Source of the DNA: a virus
DNA: 48,140 bases
IMG/VR virus record: IMGVR_UViG_3300001533_002025
Coordinates: 1-48,140 of that record
Strand: one strand, 5' to 3'
The notes under the pieces are model-generated. The model was not told where the DNA came from, made no database searches, and saw nothing but the letters and a program-made list of their open reading frames with translations. This document shows, in pieces, positions 23,990 to 30,600 of this stretch. A program made the position numbers and the translations under genes. Every line of letters starts with the position of its first letter. The stretch's first letter is position 1.

Positions 23990-24127
23990 ATGCGATGTCC
24001 AAGATGTTATAAAAATAAAAAGAAAGATGAAGATACTAAAGATTATCCACAAATGAAAATAGAGGAAATAAATAATGATGAAATATTTGTTTGTCCTCTA
24101 TGTGATTATACACTTCTAAAAGATTAA
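23990..24127 (+). CDS. small zinc-ribbon protein
   Basis: 45 residues with CPRC at residues 3-6 and CPLC near residue 36, separated by a charged linker. AAAGGAG ribosome site. A classic short zinc ribbon; DNA, RNA or protein binding cannot be distinguished. Confidence 0.55.
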   Translation: MRCPRCYKNKKKDEDTKDYPQMKIEEINNDEIFVCPLCDYTLLKD

Positions 24128-24163
24128 GATAATCTAACAAACACACAAAGCATACATTAAGTA

Positions 24164-24267
24164 AGTGTAGTTGGTTTATGAGGGATTACTATCTACACTC
24201 TAAAATAAAAATAGAAAAACCCTCATTCATTTCAAACACTATAAGTGGTTTCTATAATCTAACCACT
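24164..24267 (+). ncRNA. candidate pseudoknotted leader RNA
   Basis: AGTGTAG (24,164-24,170) pairs with CTACACT (24,193-24,199). ATGAGGG (24,178-24,184), located in that loop, pairs with CCCTCAT (24,220-24,226), forming an H-type pseudoknot. A separate perfect 7-bp hairpin AGTGGTT/AACCACT follows (24,244-24,267). It lies 36 nt upstream of the start codon at 24,303, so it may be a cis-regulatory leader. Confidence 0.45.
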
Positions 24268-24302
24268 AAAAAATAAAAGACAACTAAAAAGGAGTAGTAG
24301 AT

Positions 24303-24518
24303 ATGGTAGAATTTGAAATAACCAAAAACGAAAACGGTAAAGGATTTTTGGTAAAGAATGCAGGGGCATTACCAGTCGGTAAACCTCACAAATCCTCAAA
24401 AGGTAACTATGTCTATAACGGTGGAAAATGGATTAGAACAAAAACAAATGGTTCTAAATCAGAACATCTTTATAGAGTAAATGTTACCATTACCGATTGT
24501 GGTAAAGCAAAAGACTAA
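24303..24518 (+). CDS. small basic protein behind a structured leader, unknown
   Basis: 71 residues, Lys/Gly/Asn-rich with strands (GNYVYNGGKWIRTKTNG). AAGGAG ribosome site. It is flanked by a pseudoknot leader and a strong 3' hairpin, an isolated transcription unit. Could be a small nucleic-acid-binding protein; no family recognised. Confidence 0.55.
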   Translation: MVEFEITKNENGKGFLVKNAGALPVGKPHKSSKGNYVYNGGKWIRTKTNGSKSEHLYRVNVTITDCGKAKD

Positions 24519-24538
24519 ATCTAAAAAGGATTTAGTCT
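24512..24538 (+). terminator. strong hairpin at the gene 3' end
   Basis: A perfect 10-bp stem AGACTAAATC/GATTTAGTCT with a 7-nt loop includes the stop codon of the preceding gene. No T-run follows, so it may stabilise the mRNA end rather than terminate. Confidence 0.5.
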
Positions 24539-24539
24539 A

Positions 24540-24605
24540 ATGGGATACCACTTTAGGAATTCAGTTAGAAATCCACATTGGTATTATATAGTAAAGGTAT
24601 CCCAT
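24540..24605 (+). ncRNA. stem-loop RNA candidate
   Basis: ATGGGATACC (24,540-24,549) and GGTATCCCAT (24,596-24,605) form a perfect 10-bp outer stem around a 46-nt interior that holds a weaker GGAATT/AAATCC hairpin. It follows directly after the previous hairpin. A 28-codon frame begins at the same ATG, so a tiny gene is the alternative. The downstream stretch to 24,826 holds a GAGAG/CTCTC hairpin near 24,670 and a TATA box. Confidence 0.4.
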
Positions 24606-24765
24606 ACTCTATATATTCACTTCTAAAAAGAAAGGTAATATCTACGGTAAAATTAAAATACAGATAGAGAGAGATACTCTCTTTAAATAAATCGGGTATT
24701 GGTGGTTTTAGGGATAGGAAATTTTTTATTAATTAAAATCACGTTTGGCTTATATGTGATTATCT

Positions 24766-24778
24766 GTATATATAAATG
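24766..24778 (+). promoter_or_regulatory. TATA box
   Basis: GTATATATAAATG lies about 50 nt before the ATG at 24,827 and after a long gap without genes. It probably starts the next small-gene operon. Confidence 0.4.
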
Positions 24779-24826
24779 CCGATATAGATATTGCTTTTAA
24801 ATAAAAAACAAATTAGGGTTATCAGA

Positions 24827-24910
24827 ATGTGTAACCATGAATTAGAATTTAGTTATATAGATGATATATACATATGTAAGAAATGTGGTAAGAAAATCTA
24901 TATTAACTAA
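24827..24910 (+). CDS. mini zinc-binding protein
   Basis: 27 residues with CNH at the N-terminus and CKKCGKK at the C-terminus, a CxH...CxxC zinc knuckle. Short, but the motif spacing supports it. Confidence 0.45.
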   Translation: MCNHELEFSYIDDIYICKKCGKKIYIN

Positions 24911-24925
24911 AAAAGGAGAGATAAT

Positions 24926-25401
24926 ATGCAAATAATAGGAATGATACCTGTTAATAAAGTAGATAGGGAAGAGTTAGTATCTATACATAATTTTGCAGTA
25001 ACAGGAATACGATTTAGAAACTTACATACTTCTAAAATGGTAATAAATAATGTCAACCAGAATAATAATAGAGAATAATAAGGCAGATTCCACTCTACAT
25101 TGAAGATGTTTATAGTGATTGTAGTAAATTTATTAAAGAAGAAGATATAAAAAAGATTATAAAATTTGCTTTAGTATTATCTAATTTTTCTACTCAAAGA
25201 AGTGTAATAGTAACTTGTATGGCAGGTATATCAAGAAGTCCAGCAGTTGCACTTTCTATATTAGGTATTCTACATAATGAAAGTAATAATCTAATATACC
25301 TAAATGATATTCATAATAGGCTTCTTAGATACCATCATTATAATCAAGATATAAGTGATGCAATAATTAGAACTTATATATCCACATATTCTAAAGATTA
25401 A
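24926..25401 (+). pseudogene. dual-specificity phosphatase-like protein, frame-disrupted
   Basis: The first frame (ATG 24,926, AGGAGAG site) gives 50 residues and stops at 25,076-25,078. The -1 frame, open from 25,072 to 25,401, continues with IPLYIEDV and then the phosphatase loop TCMAGISRSPAVA, the C-x5-R signature of dual-specificity/tyrosine phosphatases. The usual His before the Cys is Thr here. Only together do the parts have the typical length (about 155 residues) of phage phosphatases of this kind. A single-base indel, sequencing error or programmed -1 shift in the AATAATAATAGAGAATAATAA stretch could explain it. Confidence 0.6.
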
Positions 25402-25415
25402 TATAGGTAATTGTA

Positions 25416-25712
25416 ATGAAAGTAAAAAAGAGTAAAGCAATGAAAATAAAAGAAATATTGAAATCATATATATCTAAACTTGAACCTTATCTAGATGAAT
25501 ATAAAGGTGTTGAATATGAAATGTTAATAGATGAATGTGCTATTAAAATTTATTCTTCTTCTTCTATATCCACATATTCTAAAATATTAAGAGCCAAGAT
25601 AATATTAGAAGTTGATAAAAATATTATTGAAGTTTATGATGAAGATTTCTTCTATGATTTATTTAAATTTGGTACTAATAATAACTTTAGTTTATTAATA
25701 AAAGATTGGTAA
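25416..25712 (+). CDS. unknown protein
   Basis: 98 residues, helical with an acidic C-terminal half (DKNIIEVYDEDFFYDLFKFG). The ISTYSK segment is also present at the end of the phosphatase-like frame just upstream, probably by chance. No family recognised. Confidence 0.55.
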   Translation: MKVKKSKAMKIKEILKSYISKLEPYLDEYKGVEYEMLIDECAIKIYSSSSISTYSKILRAKIILEVDKNIIEVYDEDFFYDLFKFGTNNNFSLLIKDW

Positions 25713-25741
25713 TAAAATATATCTAAAAAATAAGGGATAAT

Positions 25742-26101
25742 ATGAATAAAAAAGAACTATCTATAATATATGATGAACTTTATGATTTAGCAGATAGAAT
25801 AATAAAAAAATATAATCCATGTGAATTATCTAAAAATAGATGTCTAGATGGTAAATTTTGTTGTGAAGGTTGTAAATATTTAAGTAAAGATGGTTGCACA
25901 ACTAAAGCATTATTTTGTAAAGTATGGTTATGTAAAAATGCAAGAAGAAAATATCCTTATGTTGCTAGATTATTAGAATGTATTAAAACTTTAGCAAATG
26001 AATATCATTTGTTATTGTTTAGAGAAAGCAAAGAAAACAGTATAGAATATGCTTTAAGATATACCTTTCAGAAAGAGATTGATAATAAAAACACTATATG
26101 A
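25742..26101 (+). CDS. cysteine-rich metal-binding protein
   Basis: 119 residues. The cluster C-x6-C-x5-CCEGC-x8-C-x6-C-x4-C (residues about 27-65, with LSKDGCTTKALFC and WLC) is typical of a family of small phage and archaeal proteins predicted to bind zinc or an Fe-S cluster. The C-terminal half is helical. It overlaps the next gene by 4 nt. Function unknown. Confidence 0.65.
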   Translation: MNKKELSIIYDELYDLADRIIKKYNPCELSKNRCLDGKFCCEGCKYLSKDGCTTKALFCKVWLCKNARRKYPYVARLLECIKTLANEYHLLLFRESKENSIEYALRYTFQKEIDNKNTI

Positions 26102-26190
26102 AACAAAAAGAAATATTAAAGAAAATCAACCTAATAACAGGTTGTGATGAAATTGAGGCAAAAGAAGTCTACAAATTATTCAAAGAATAA
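26098..26190 (+). CDS. small protein, unknown
   Basis: 30 residues, helical (KQKEILKKINLITGCDEIEA), coupled to the upstream gene by an ATGA overlap. Resembles a single helix-turn-helix half but is too short to classify. Confidence 0.4.
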   Translation: MKQKEILKKINLITGCDEIEAKEVYKLFKE

Positions 26191-26204
26191 AGGAGAATGG
26201 TAAC

Positions 26205-26333
26205 ATTCTAGATGATATAATAACATGGTGGAATAAATTAACTGAAGATAAAAAAGAGGATATTCTTCTTATAACATCTACATTTATTCTGCTCTTATTA
26301 CTAATATATGTGATAATATGGAACTGGTATTAA
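26205..26333 (+). CDS. possible membrane peptide with non-standard start
   Basis: A frame of 42 codons with a charged head (TEDKKED) and one strong hydrophobic helix (TFILLLLLIYVIIW). AGGAG lies upstream but no ATG, GTG or TTG is in frame; ATT at 26,205 is the only plausible start. It ends overlapping the HNH gene. Confidence 0.3.
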   Translation: MLDDIITWWNKLTEDKKEDILLITSTFILLLLLIYVIIWNWY

Positions 26334-26776
26334 GCAATAAACTACGTAAACCTGATATATTTTATACAACACAAACATCTATTAACTACAAAACAGGGAA
26401 ACATACTATATATCTAAAAACAAATTCCTGTTGGTTATGTGGTAGTCAAGATAAAAAAATTACTAAACACCATGTTATTAATAAATCTTTCAATCCTAAA
26501 TACAATATTCTAATACCATTATGTAAAGAGTGTCATAAAAAATTACATAGTGAACAACCTTATTGGTATAAACATATGAAAGATGGTAAATTTAGATATA
26601 GAAATATTCCAGAAGGAACGGCTAACAATAATAAAAAAGAATTATCTAAAAACATAAAACTTCTAAAAGAATTGCTTAAAATTAGAGAAAAAGAAATAAA
26701 TATGTTATATAACAAGTTTAAACAAAAAGAGAAAGAACAATACAACATACTATCTAATTTTATAAGAATGGGTTAA
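26318..26776 (+). CDS. HNH endonuclease
   Basis: 152 residues. The N-terminal 85 residues hold CWLCGSQ, TKHHVINKSFNP, NILIPLC and KECHKKLH, a complete zinc-type HNH. The C-terminal part is a charged coiled coil. Probably a homing or free-standing viral endonuclease. The stop overlaps the next start. Confidence 0.75.
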   Translation: MELVLSNKLRKPDIFYTTQTSINYKTGKHTIYLKTNSCWLCGSQDKKITKHHVINKSFNPKYNILIPLCKECHKKLHSEQPYWYKHMKDGKFRYRNIPEGTANNNKKELSKNIKLLKELLKIREKEINMLYNKFKQKEKEQYNILSNFIRMG

Positions 26777-26946
26777 TGAAAATGAAATTAAAACCAAAAA
26801 TAATATTTGAATTAGTAGATGCAAAAAGAAATCAAACTTTATGTAAAGGAACTTATAAAGAAGTTCTAAAAAAGGCAGATGATTTTCCTAAAAGAAGAGA
26901 TGATTTAAGTATTAGAATATCGGTGGAATCAAGTGATAATGATTAA
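26776..26946 (+). CDS. small protein, unknown
   Basis: 56 residues, basic N-terminus with IIFELVDAKRN. It starts in TAATGA with the HNH stop and overlaps the next gene. No family recognised. Confidence 0.45.
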   Translation: MKMKLKPKIIFELVDAKRNQTLCKGTYKEVLKKADDFPKRRDDLSIRISVESSDND

Positions 26947-27052
26947 GGTATGTAAAGAACAATCTTGTATATTTAACAAAGATAAAAAATGTAATAAGAA
27001 ATCTGTTTGTTTAGATGAGGAAGGAATTTGTATTTCTAAAGAACAAGAATAA
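26939..27052 (+). CDS. small cysteine-rich protein (DUF1540-like)
   Basis: 37 residues with four cysteines in the pattern VCKEQSC, KKCNKKSVC and GIC. This resembles small DUF1540-type metal-binding proteins. Overlaps the previous gene by 8 nt. Confidence 0.5.
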   Translation: MIKVCKEQSCIFNKDKKCNKKSVCLDEEGICISKEQE

Positions 27053-27089
27053 AACACCATATAAAAAAAAAATAATGGAGTGAAAAAGA

Positions 27090-27398
27090 GTGAGTGAACA
27101 AAATTATGGAATATATAAAAATATAAAAAGATTTACAAATAGTGATTTGAATGTTCTAAAAGATAATTACTACATTTATATTATTCCTAAAGAAAATAGA
27201 GTTATAGTAAGTGCAGAAAGAAATGGTAGCTATCCAATTGCAGAATTAGGTAGAGATAAAACATTTGGAACAATTGTACTTAAGAAACTATTAAGACCTA
27301 ATTTATCTACTTCTGTAATAAGAGGATTATCGTTATTGATAGATGAAATGAATACATATAATTCAGTAAATTATTATATAAAAAAAGATGTGATATAA
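27090..27398 (+). CDS. unknown protein
   Basis: 102 residues beginning with GTG after a GGAGTGA site. Alpha/beta composition (YYIYIIPKENRVIVSAERNG). No family recognised. Confidence 0.55.
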   Translation: MSEQNYGIYKNIKRFTNSDLNVLKDNYYIYIIPKENRVIVSAERNGSYPIAELGRDKTFGTIVLKKLLRPNLSTSVIRGLSLLIDEMNTYNSVNYYIKKDVI

Positions 27399-27434
27399 AT
27401 GTTTGAAACAAAAGAAGATTTAATATAGGGAGTA

Positions 27435-27488
27435 ATGTTCTATATAATAATAATCTTATCAATGTTATTAATTAAGATTTGGTTTTAA
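27435..27488 (+). CDS. tiny membrane peptide, uncertain
   Basis: 17 codons (MFYIIIILSMLLIKIWF), a single hydrophobic helix with AGGGAG upstream. Very short; included because several such membrane peptides occur in this operon. Confidence 0.25.
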   Translation: MFYIIIILSMLLIKIWF

Positions 27489-27498
27489 GGTAATATAA

Positions 27499-27594
27499 AT
27501 GAACTATTGTAATATATGTATGGACTATTATGAGTTTGAAAATAACACTTGTCCAAATTGTGGAACTAAATATAGAGATGATGAACTTGTTTAA
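27499..27594 (+). CDS. small zinc-ribbon protein
   Basis: 31 residues with CNIC at residues 4-7 and CPNC at 18-21, a rubredoxin-like knuckle pair. AAGGTAA upstream. Confidence 0.5.
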   Translation: MNYCNICMDYYEFENNTCPNCGTKYRDDELV

Positions 27595-27595
27595 A

Positions 27596-27784
27596 ATGAA
27601 AGATACTAGTGTAATTTTATTATGGTTATTGTTTATAGTTGCATTCTCCCATTTCTGTATATTCATATCTTTGGTATATTTACTATTATTAATTCCATTA
27701 GATGTAGTTATGATTTGTGTAGTGGACTTTGAATTTGATTATAAAATATCCAAAACCATAAAGAAAATATTAGGTAAAAAATAA
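27596..27784 (+). CDS. two-helix membrane protein
   Basis: 62 residues from the ATG one base after the previous stop codon. Two membrane helices (VILLWLLFIVAFSHFCIF and LVYLLLLIPLDVVMICVV) and a basic C-terminus. Last gene before RNA element copy C. Confidence 0.5.
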   Translation: MKDTSVILLWLLFIVAFSHFCIFISLVYLLLLIPLDVVMICVVDFEFDYKISKTIKKILGKK

Positions 27785-27790
27785 GTTTTT

Positions 27791-27900
27791 CATTTAAACA
27801 TACCTAGAATGGATTCTAAGCCATTTGCATTAATATGAATGGTAATACACCTAAACAAAAAGATATTGCCTTCATGGTGTGTTTCTGACAATCCTCATTG
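27791..27900 (+). ncRNA. repeated structured RNA element, copy C
   Basis: GGATTCTAAGCCATT (27,811-27,825) is identical to the block in copy A. AATGGT (27,838-27,843), AAAAAGATATTGCC (27,857-27,870) and CAATCCTCA (27,889-27,897) follow in the same order. GCCATT pairs with AATGGT as in copy A. It lies between two operons; the next ATG is 27 nt after its last block, so it forms that gene's 5' leader. Confidence 0.55.
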
Positions 27901-27923
27901 AAAATAATTAAGGAGATTAAGAT

Positions 27924-28202
27924 ATGAAAGTAAATATCGAAAGAAAAGGAAAAAGTAAAAAAGGTTTACAAGTATTTGATGTTGTTCTTCTAAAAAATAA
28001 ATATAATGATGTTGTCGATATTGCAGAAATATATGATGATGAAGTAATACTTATATTATTAACTAATGGAAATACAGATATAATAGATTTACATGATGAT
28101 TGTTTTGAAAGAACAAAAATAGATTTCTTAAATGAATATTATCCTAATTGGGAAAGAATTGATAATGATAAAGTAAAAATTAATATAACAATAGAGAGGT
28201 AG
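27924..28202 (+). CDS. unknown protein
   Basis: 92 residues with an AAGGAG site. Beta-rich middle (VFDVVLLKNKYNDVVDIAEI), suggestive of an SH3-like barrel, and a terminal NWERIDNDKVKINITIER. It overlaps the tRNA-like gene at its 3' end. No family recognised. Confidence 0.55.
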   Translation: MKVNIERKGKSKKGLQVFDVVLLKNKYNDVVDIAEIYDDEVILILLTNGNTDIIDLHDDCFERTKIDFLNEYYPNWERIDNDKVKINITIER

Positions 28203-28275
28203 AGTGATAATTTGGATATTCCTAGTGGCTCATAACCATTGTGTTTGTGTGGTTCAAATCCCACCCTCTCTACCA
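28193..28275 (+). tRNA. tRNA with CAT anticodon (Met or Ile2), irregular
   Basis: The acceptor stem AGAGAGG/CCTCTCT (28,193-28,199 and 28,265-28,271) is perfect, followed by A and an encoded CCA. The D stem GAGT/ATTC is acceptable. The anticodon stem AGTGG/CCATT encloses CTCATAA with anticodon CAT (28,231-28,233). The T loop is TTCAAAT. The T stem GTG-GG/CCCAC is perfect only if one T (28,250) is bulged, and an extra base lies between the D and anticodon stems. Either a functional variant or a slightly decayed tRNA. Confidence 0.6.
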
Positions 28276-28490
28276 TGACAAAAGATAAGATATATGATTT
28301 TGGTATATTAGGTAAATTTTCAAGAACTACTCTAATAGAATTAAAACAAGTTAGGAGAAGAATATATCCTAAATGTATAACATTATATATTGAGTATATT
28401 GAGTATAGTGTATTTGTTGGTAACTCCGACAAACTCCGACAAATCATTAAAGATATTTATGAGGATGGAAAAGAAAATGAAATATTATAA
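28275..28490 (+). CDS. small basic protein starting at the tRNA 3' end
   Basis: 71 residues. The start ATG shares its A with the last base of the tRNA CCA, so if the tRNA is processed normally, this message would lose its first base. RTTLIELKQVRRRIYPKC suggests a basic helical protein. It overlaps the next gene. No family recognised. Confidence 0.45.
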   Translation: MTKDKIYDFGILGKFSRTTLIELKQVRRRIYPKCITLYIEYIEYSVFVGNSDKLRQIIKDIYEDGKENEIL

Positions 28491-29061
28491 AGTATTGGAT
28501 ATGAATCAAAATAGTTGTAATGGTGGAGATGCACAATGGAAAAAAGGTGTATGGATGCCTAAGATACAGGGTAAACTTATTCCTTGTTTTAATGGTTATC
28601 ATCTTTGTCGTAAAAAGGATTTAACTCATTGGTTGGATGAGGAAATATGGATAGCTGAGGGTAGAGGTAGAAAAATTGTTGATGATAATAAGGTTGTTTT
28701 TAGTGAAGCAAGAATAATTGAAAAATTTGATACTTGGAATGAAAAAACTGCTCGTTTATTTGCTTGTGATTGTGCTGAACATGTTTTAAAATATTTTGAA
28801 GAAGAATATCCTGATGATGATAGAGTTAGGAATTGTATAAATGTTGCTAGAATGTATGCAAATGGTGAGGTGACAATAAGAGAATTAAAATTAGCAGAGT
28901 CAGCAGCAGGGTCAGCAGGGTCAGCAGTATGGTCAGCAGTATGGTCAGCAGCAGGGCCAGCAGCAAGGTCAGCAGCAAGGTCAGCAGAGTCAGCAGCAAG
29001 GTCAGCAGAAATAAAATGGCAAACAAAAAGATTATTTGAATATCTTGAAGGTAGGATATAA
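28477..29061 (+). CDS. DUF7666-like protein with alanine-rich repeat tail
   Basis: 194 residues from the ATG at 28,477. Residues 1-120 match a family common in phages: YKVLDMNQNSCNGGDAQW, then LIPCFNGYHLCRKKD and ARLFACDCAEHVL. It is followed by an Ala/Ser repeat (SAVWSAVWSAAGPAARSAAR, about residues 140-177) and a terminal WQTKRLFEYLEG. The repeat DNA is listed separately. Biochemical function is unknown; such tails probably form a helical or beta-solenoid extension. Confidence 0.7.
   Translation: MKYYKVLDMNQNSCNGGDAQWKKGVWMPKIQGKLIPCFNGYHLCRKKDLTHWLDEEIWIAEGRGRKIVDDNKVVFSEARIIEKFDTWNEKTARLFACDCAEHVLKYFEEEYPDDDRVRNCINVARMYANGEVTIRELKLAESAAGSAGSAVWSAVWSAAGPAARSAARSAESAARSAEIKWQTKRLFEYLEGRI
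28893..29008 (+). repeat. in-gene tandem repeat (GGTCAGCAG units)
   Basis: About ten degenerate units of GGTCAGCAG with CAA, CA or TAT spacers, encoding the Ala/Ser/Arg/Trp repeat of the surrounding gene. It is strikingly G+C-rich for this genome, so repeat number probably varies by slippage. Confidence 0.8.
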
Positions 29062-29064
29062 TTT

Positions 29065-29259
29065 ATGAAAGGTGATAAAATAAAATGTTGTCGTTGTGGT
29101 AAAATATTTATTGATACTAAACCTGACTGGCAACGTGAAACTATAGAGATTTGTCCTTTTTGCAGGGTTCAGAGTAGTGGTCATATAAATATTAGTGAGC
29201 GTGTCCGTCAGGCAAAGTTGAAACAGGCTGTTAAACATATGAGAAGAGAAATATTTTAA
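29065..29259 (+). CDS. small zinc-ribbon protein
   Basis: 64 residues with CCRCGKIF near residue 8 and CPFC near residue 31, then a basic helix (ERVRQAKLKQAVKHMRR). Likely zinc-stabilised nucleic-acid binding. ATG follows a GGATATAATTT leader. Confidence 0.6.
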   Translation: MKGDKIKCCRCGKIFIDTKPDWQRETIEICPFCRVQSSGHINISERVRQAKLKQAVKHMRREIF

Positions 29260-29491
29260 AAAGAAAAGATATCTAGAAAAGAAGATTAAAGATATTGAAA
29301 ATACTAGTATTAACACCTCATTTATATTTAGAGATAAAACATATACAATTAAAGACATAGATAATTATTTAAAGAAATTAGAAACATTAAGATTTTCACT
29401 TAACAATCTAGAAAAAGGTTTTAGAGAATATCAAAAAGTAATGTTAGAAATAAGTAAATATTATAACGGCAGAGATGGTGTAGTTGATTAA
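29243..29491 (+). CDS. possible gene fragment without start codon
   Basis: A frame of about 80 codons reading YLEKKIKDIENTSI, then KDIDNYLKKLETLRFSL and NLEKGFREYQKVML. Its coiled-coil-like composition looks genuinely coding. No ATG, GTG or TTG lies near its beginning, and it overlaps the previous gene and the tRNA-His. It may be a +1 continuation of the upstream zinc-ribbon gene, or a decayed gene. Confidence 0.35.
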   Translation, partial: EEKYFKKKRYLEKKIKDIENTSINTSFIFRDKTYTIKDIDNYLKKLETLRFSLNNLEKGFREYQKVMLEISKYYNGRDGVVD

Positions 29492-29541
29492 CATTATAGT
29501 TTGTGGAACTATAGAGATGAGTTCAAATCTCATTCTTTGCC
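29469..29541 (+). tRNA. tRNA-His (GTG)
   Basis: A complete cloverleaf: acceptor GCAGAGA/TCTTTGC, D stem GTGT/ACAT, anticodon stem ATAGT/ACTAT with loop TTGTGGA (anticodon GTG at 29,503-29,505), and T stem ATGAG/CTCAT with loop TTCAAAT. Position 73 is C and the base before the acceptor (29,468) is G, the G-1:C73 identity pair of tRNA-His. CCA is not encoded. The stop codon of an upstream frame lies inside it. Confidence 0.9.
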
Positions 29542-29543
29542 CT

Positions 29544-29741
29544 ATGAATAAAGTAGAACAAAAAATATTAGAGGCATTTTATAAAAGCAAGTATACAAAA
29601 AGAAGTATAGAAGGACTATCTAAACAAATAAAAGATATAAGCCAAGAAGAAATATTGGGAACTCTACTTAAATCACATTACTTTAGAGTAGAAGAAGGCT
29701 GTAAGGGTTTAATGTGGATTCTTAATGAAGATTACATCTAA
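29544..29741 (+). CDS. small winged-helix-like protein
   Basis: 65 residues starting 3 nt after the tRNA-His. Helices KVEQKILEAFYKSKYT, SIEGLSKQI and SQEEILGTLLKSH followed by YFRVEEG and MWILNEDYI strands suggest a winged helix-turn-helix, that is, a small regulator. Family not established. Confidence 0.55.
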   Translation: MNKVEQKILEAFYKSKYTKRSIEGLSKQIKDISQEEILGTLLKSHYFRVEEGCKGLMWILNEDYI

Positions 29742-29761
29742 GATAAAAGGAGAAATAAAAT

Positions 29762-29914
29762 ATGGCTTTTGTTGATAAAGAAGTATGTAAATTATCTAAA
29801 TGTCCTTTTCTAGATAAAAAAACAGGATTTTGTGGAAGGGCATTAGCATTAAGGAAAAAGAAAGAAGAAGTATGTGTTTCAAATATAAACATCACTTTAG
29901 AGGCAAAAAAATGA
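29762..29914 (+). CDS. small cysteine-containing protein
   Basis: 50 residues with four cysteines (EVCKLSKCPF, GFCGRA, EVCVS), possible zinc or redox site. AAGGAG upstream; ends overlapping the next ATG. Confidence 0.5.
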   Translation: MAFVDKEVCKLSKCPFLDKKTGFCGRALALRKKKEEVCVSNINITLEAKK

Positions 29915-30168
29915 AACATAATTTAGAAGACTTAATTGAAGCAGTTGGTATTGACATTAAAGAACTAACACGTAAAGCAAATAATATAGAAATGGAATGT
30001 TTTGAGAAAGATTTAAAACCATCAGAAAGAATAGAACTCTACAAAAAAAGAATGAATAAAACTGAATTAGCATTCTCTTTATTTATAATAGAAGAGAATA
30101 TGAGAATGGTAAGAAAAGAAATTGAAGATGAAATAGAAGAAGAAAATCAAAACATTGCGTATATGTGA
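29911..30168 (+). CDS. small helical protein, unknown
   Basis: 85 residues from the ATG that overlaps the previous stop codon (ATGA). Helical and highly charged (KDLKPSERIELYKKRMNKTE, ending EEENQNIAYM). Possibly DNA-associated. No family recognised. Confidence 0.5.
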   Translation: MKHNLEDLIEAVGIDIKELTRKANNIEMECFEKDLKPSERIELYKKRMNKTELAFSLFIIEENMRMVRKEIEDEIEEENQNIAYM

Positions 30169-30173
30169 TTAAT

Positions 30174-30356
30174 ATGCCAACAGTAAAAACATACTTGAAA
30201 TGTGATAAGTGTGGTAAAGTTACTTCCATTATACATTCTAGTGAAAAACCATTATCTAACTATATTATATGCTGTCATTGTTCTGGAAATATTGTTGGAG
30301 AAGGAATGGAAGTAGTTAGTGCTGAAAATATAATAATTAAAGAAGATGAAAAATAA
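30174..30356 (+). CDS. small zinc-ribbon protein
   Basis: 60 residues from the ATG at 30,174 (an in-frame GTG lies 9 nt before). CDKCGK near residue 10 and CCHC near residue 33 form a zinc ribbon. Start and stop are tightly coupled to its neighbours. Confidence 0.55.
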   Translation: MPTVKTYLKCDKCGKVTSIIHSSEKPLSNYIICCHCSGNIVGEGMEVVSAENIIIKEDEK

Positions 30357-30598
30357 TGAATGTTCCAGTAAGATACTGTATGGAATTTCCAGTTGGAAAA
30401 AAAAAATATCATATAACTAATTTAGGAAATATGATAATGGAACTTCCTAATATGATGAAAAAGAGGTATTACGATAGGAATAGTATATATTATGAGAGTA
30501 AGGAAGCATTCTTACCTAGAGATAATGATGTTATAGAGTATGATTCTAATAAAAAAGATTGGTATATAGTAGTTAATTTAGCAAATTATGGTGAATAA
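30356..30598 (+). CDS. unknown protein
   Basis: 80 residues, overlapping the previous stop by one base. Met/Tyr-rich with VGKKKYHITNLGNMIM. It precedes the degenerate amidoligase gene by 2 nt, so they are cotranscribed. Confidence 0.5.
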   Translation: MNVPVRYCMEFPVGKKKYHITNLGNMIMELPNMMKKRYYDRNSIYYESKEAFLPRDNDVIEYDSNKKDWYIVVNLANYGE

Positions 30599-30600
30599 AA

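Noticed and set aside
24781-24826. GATATTGCTTTTAAAT as a fifth copy of the repeated RNA element
   Set aside because: It matches only GATATTGC and lacks the AATCCTCA block and the paired upstream blocks.
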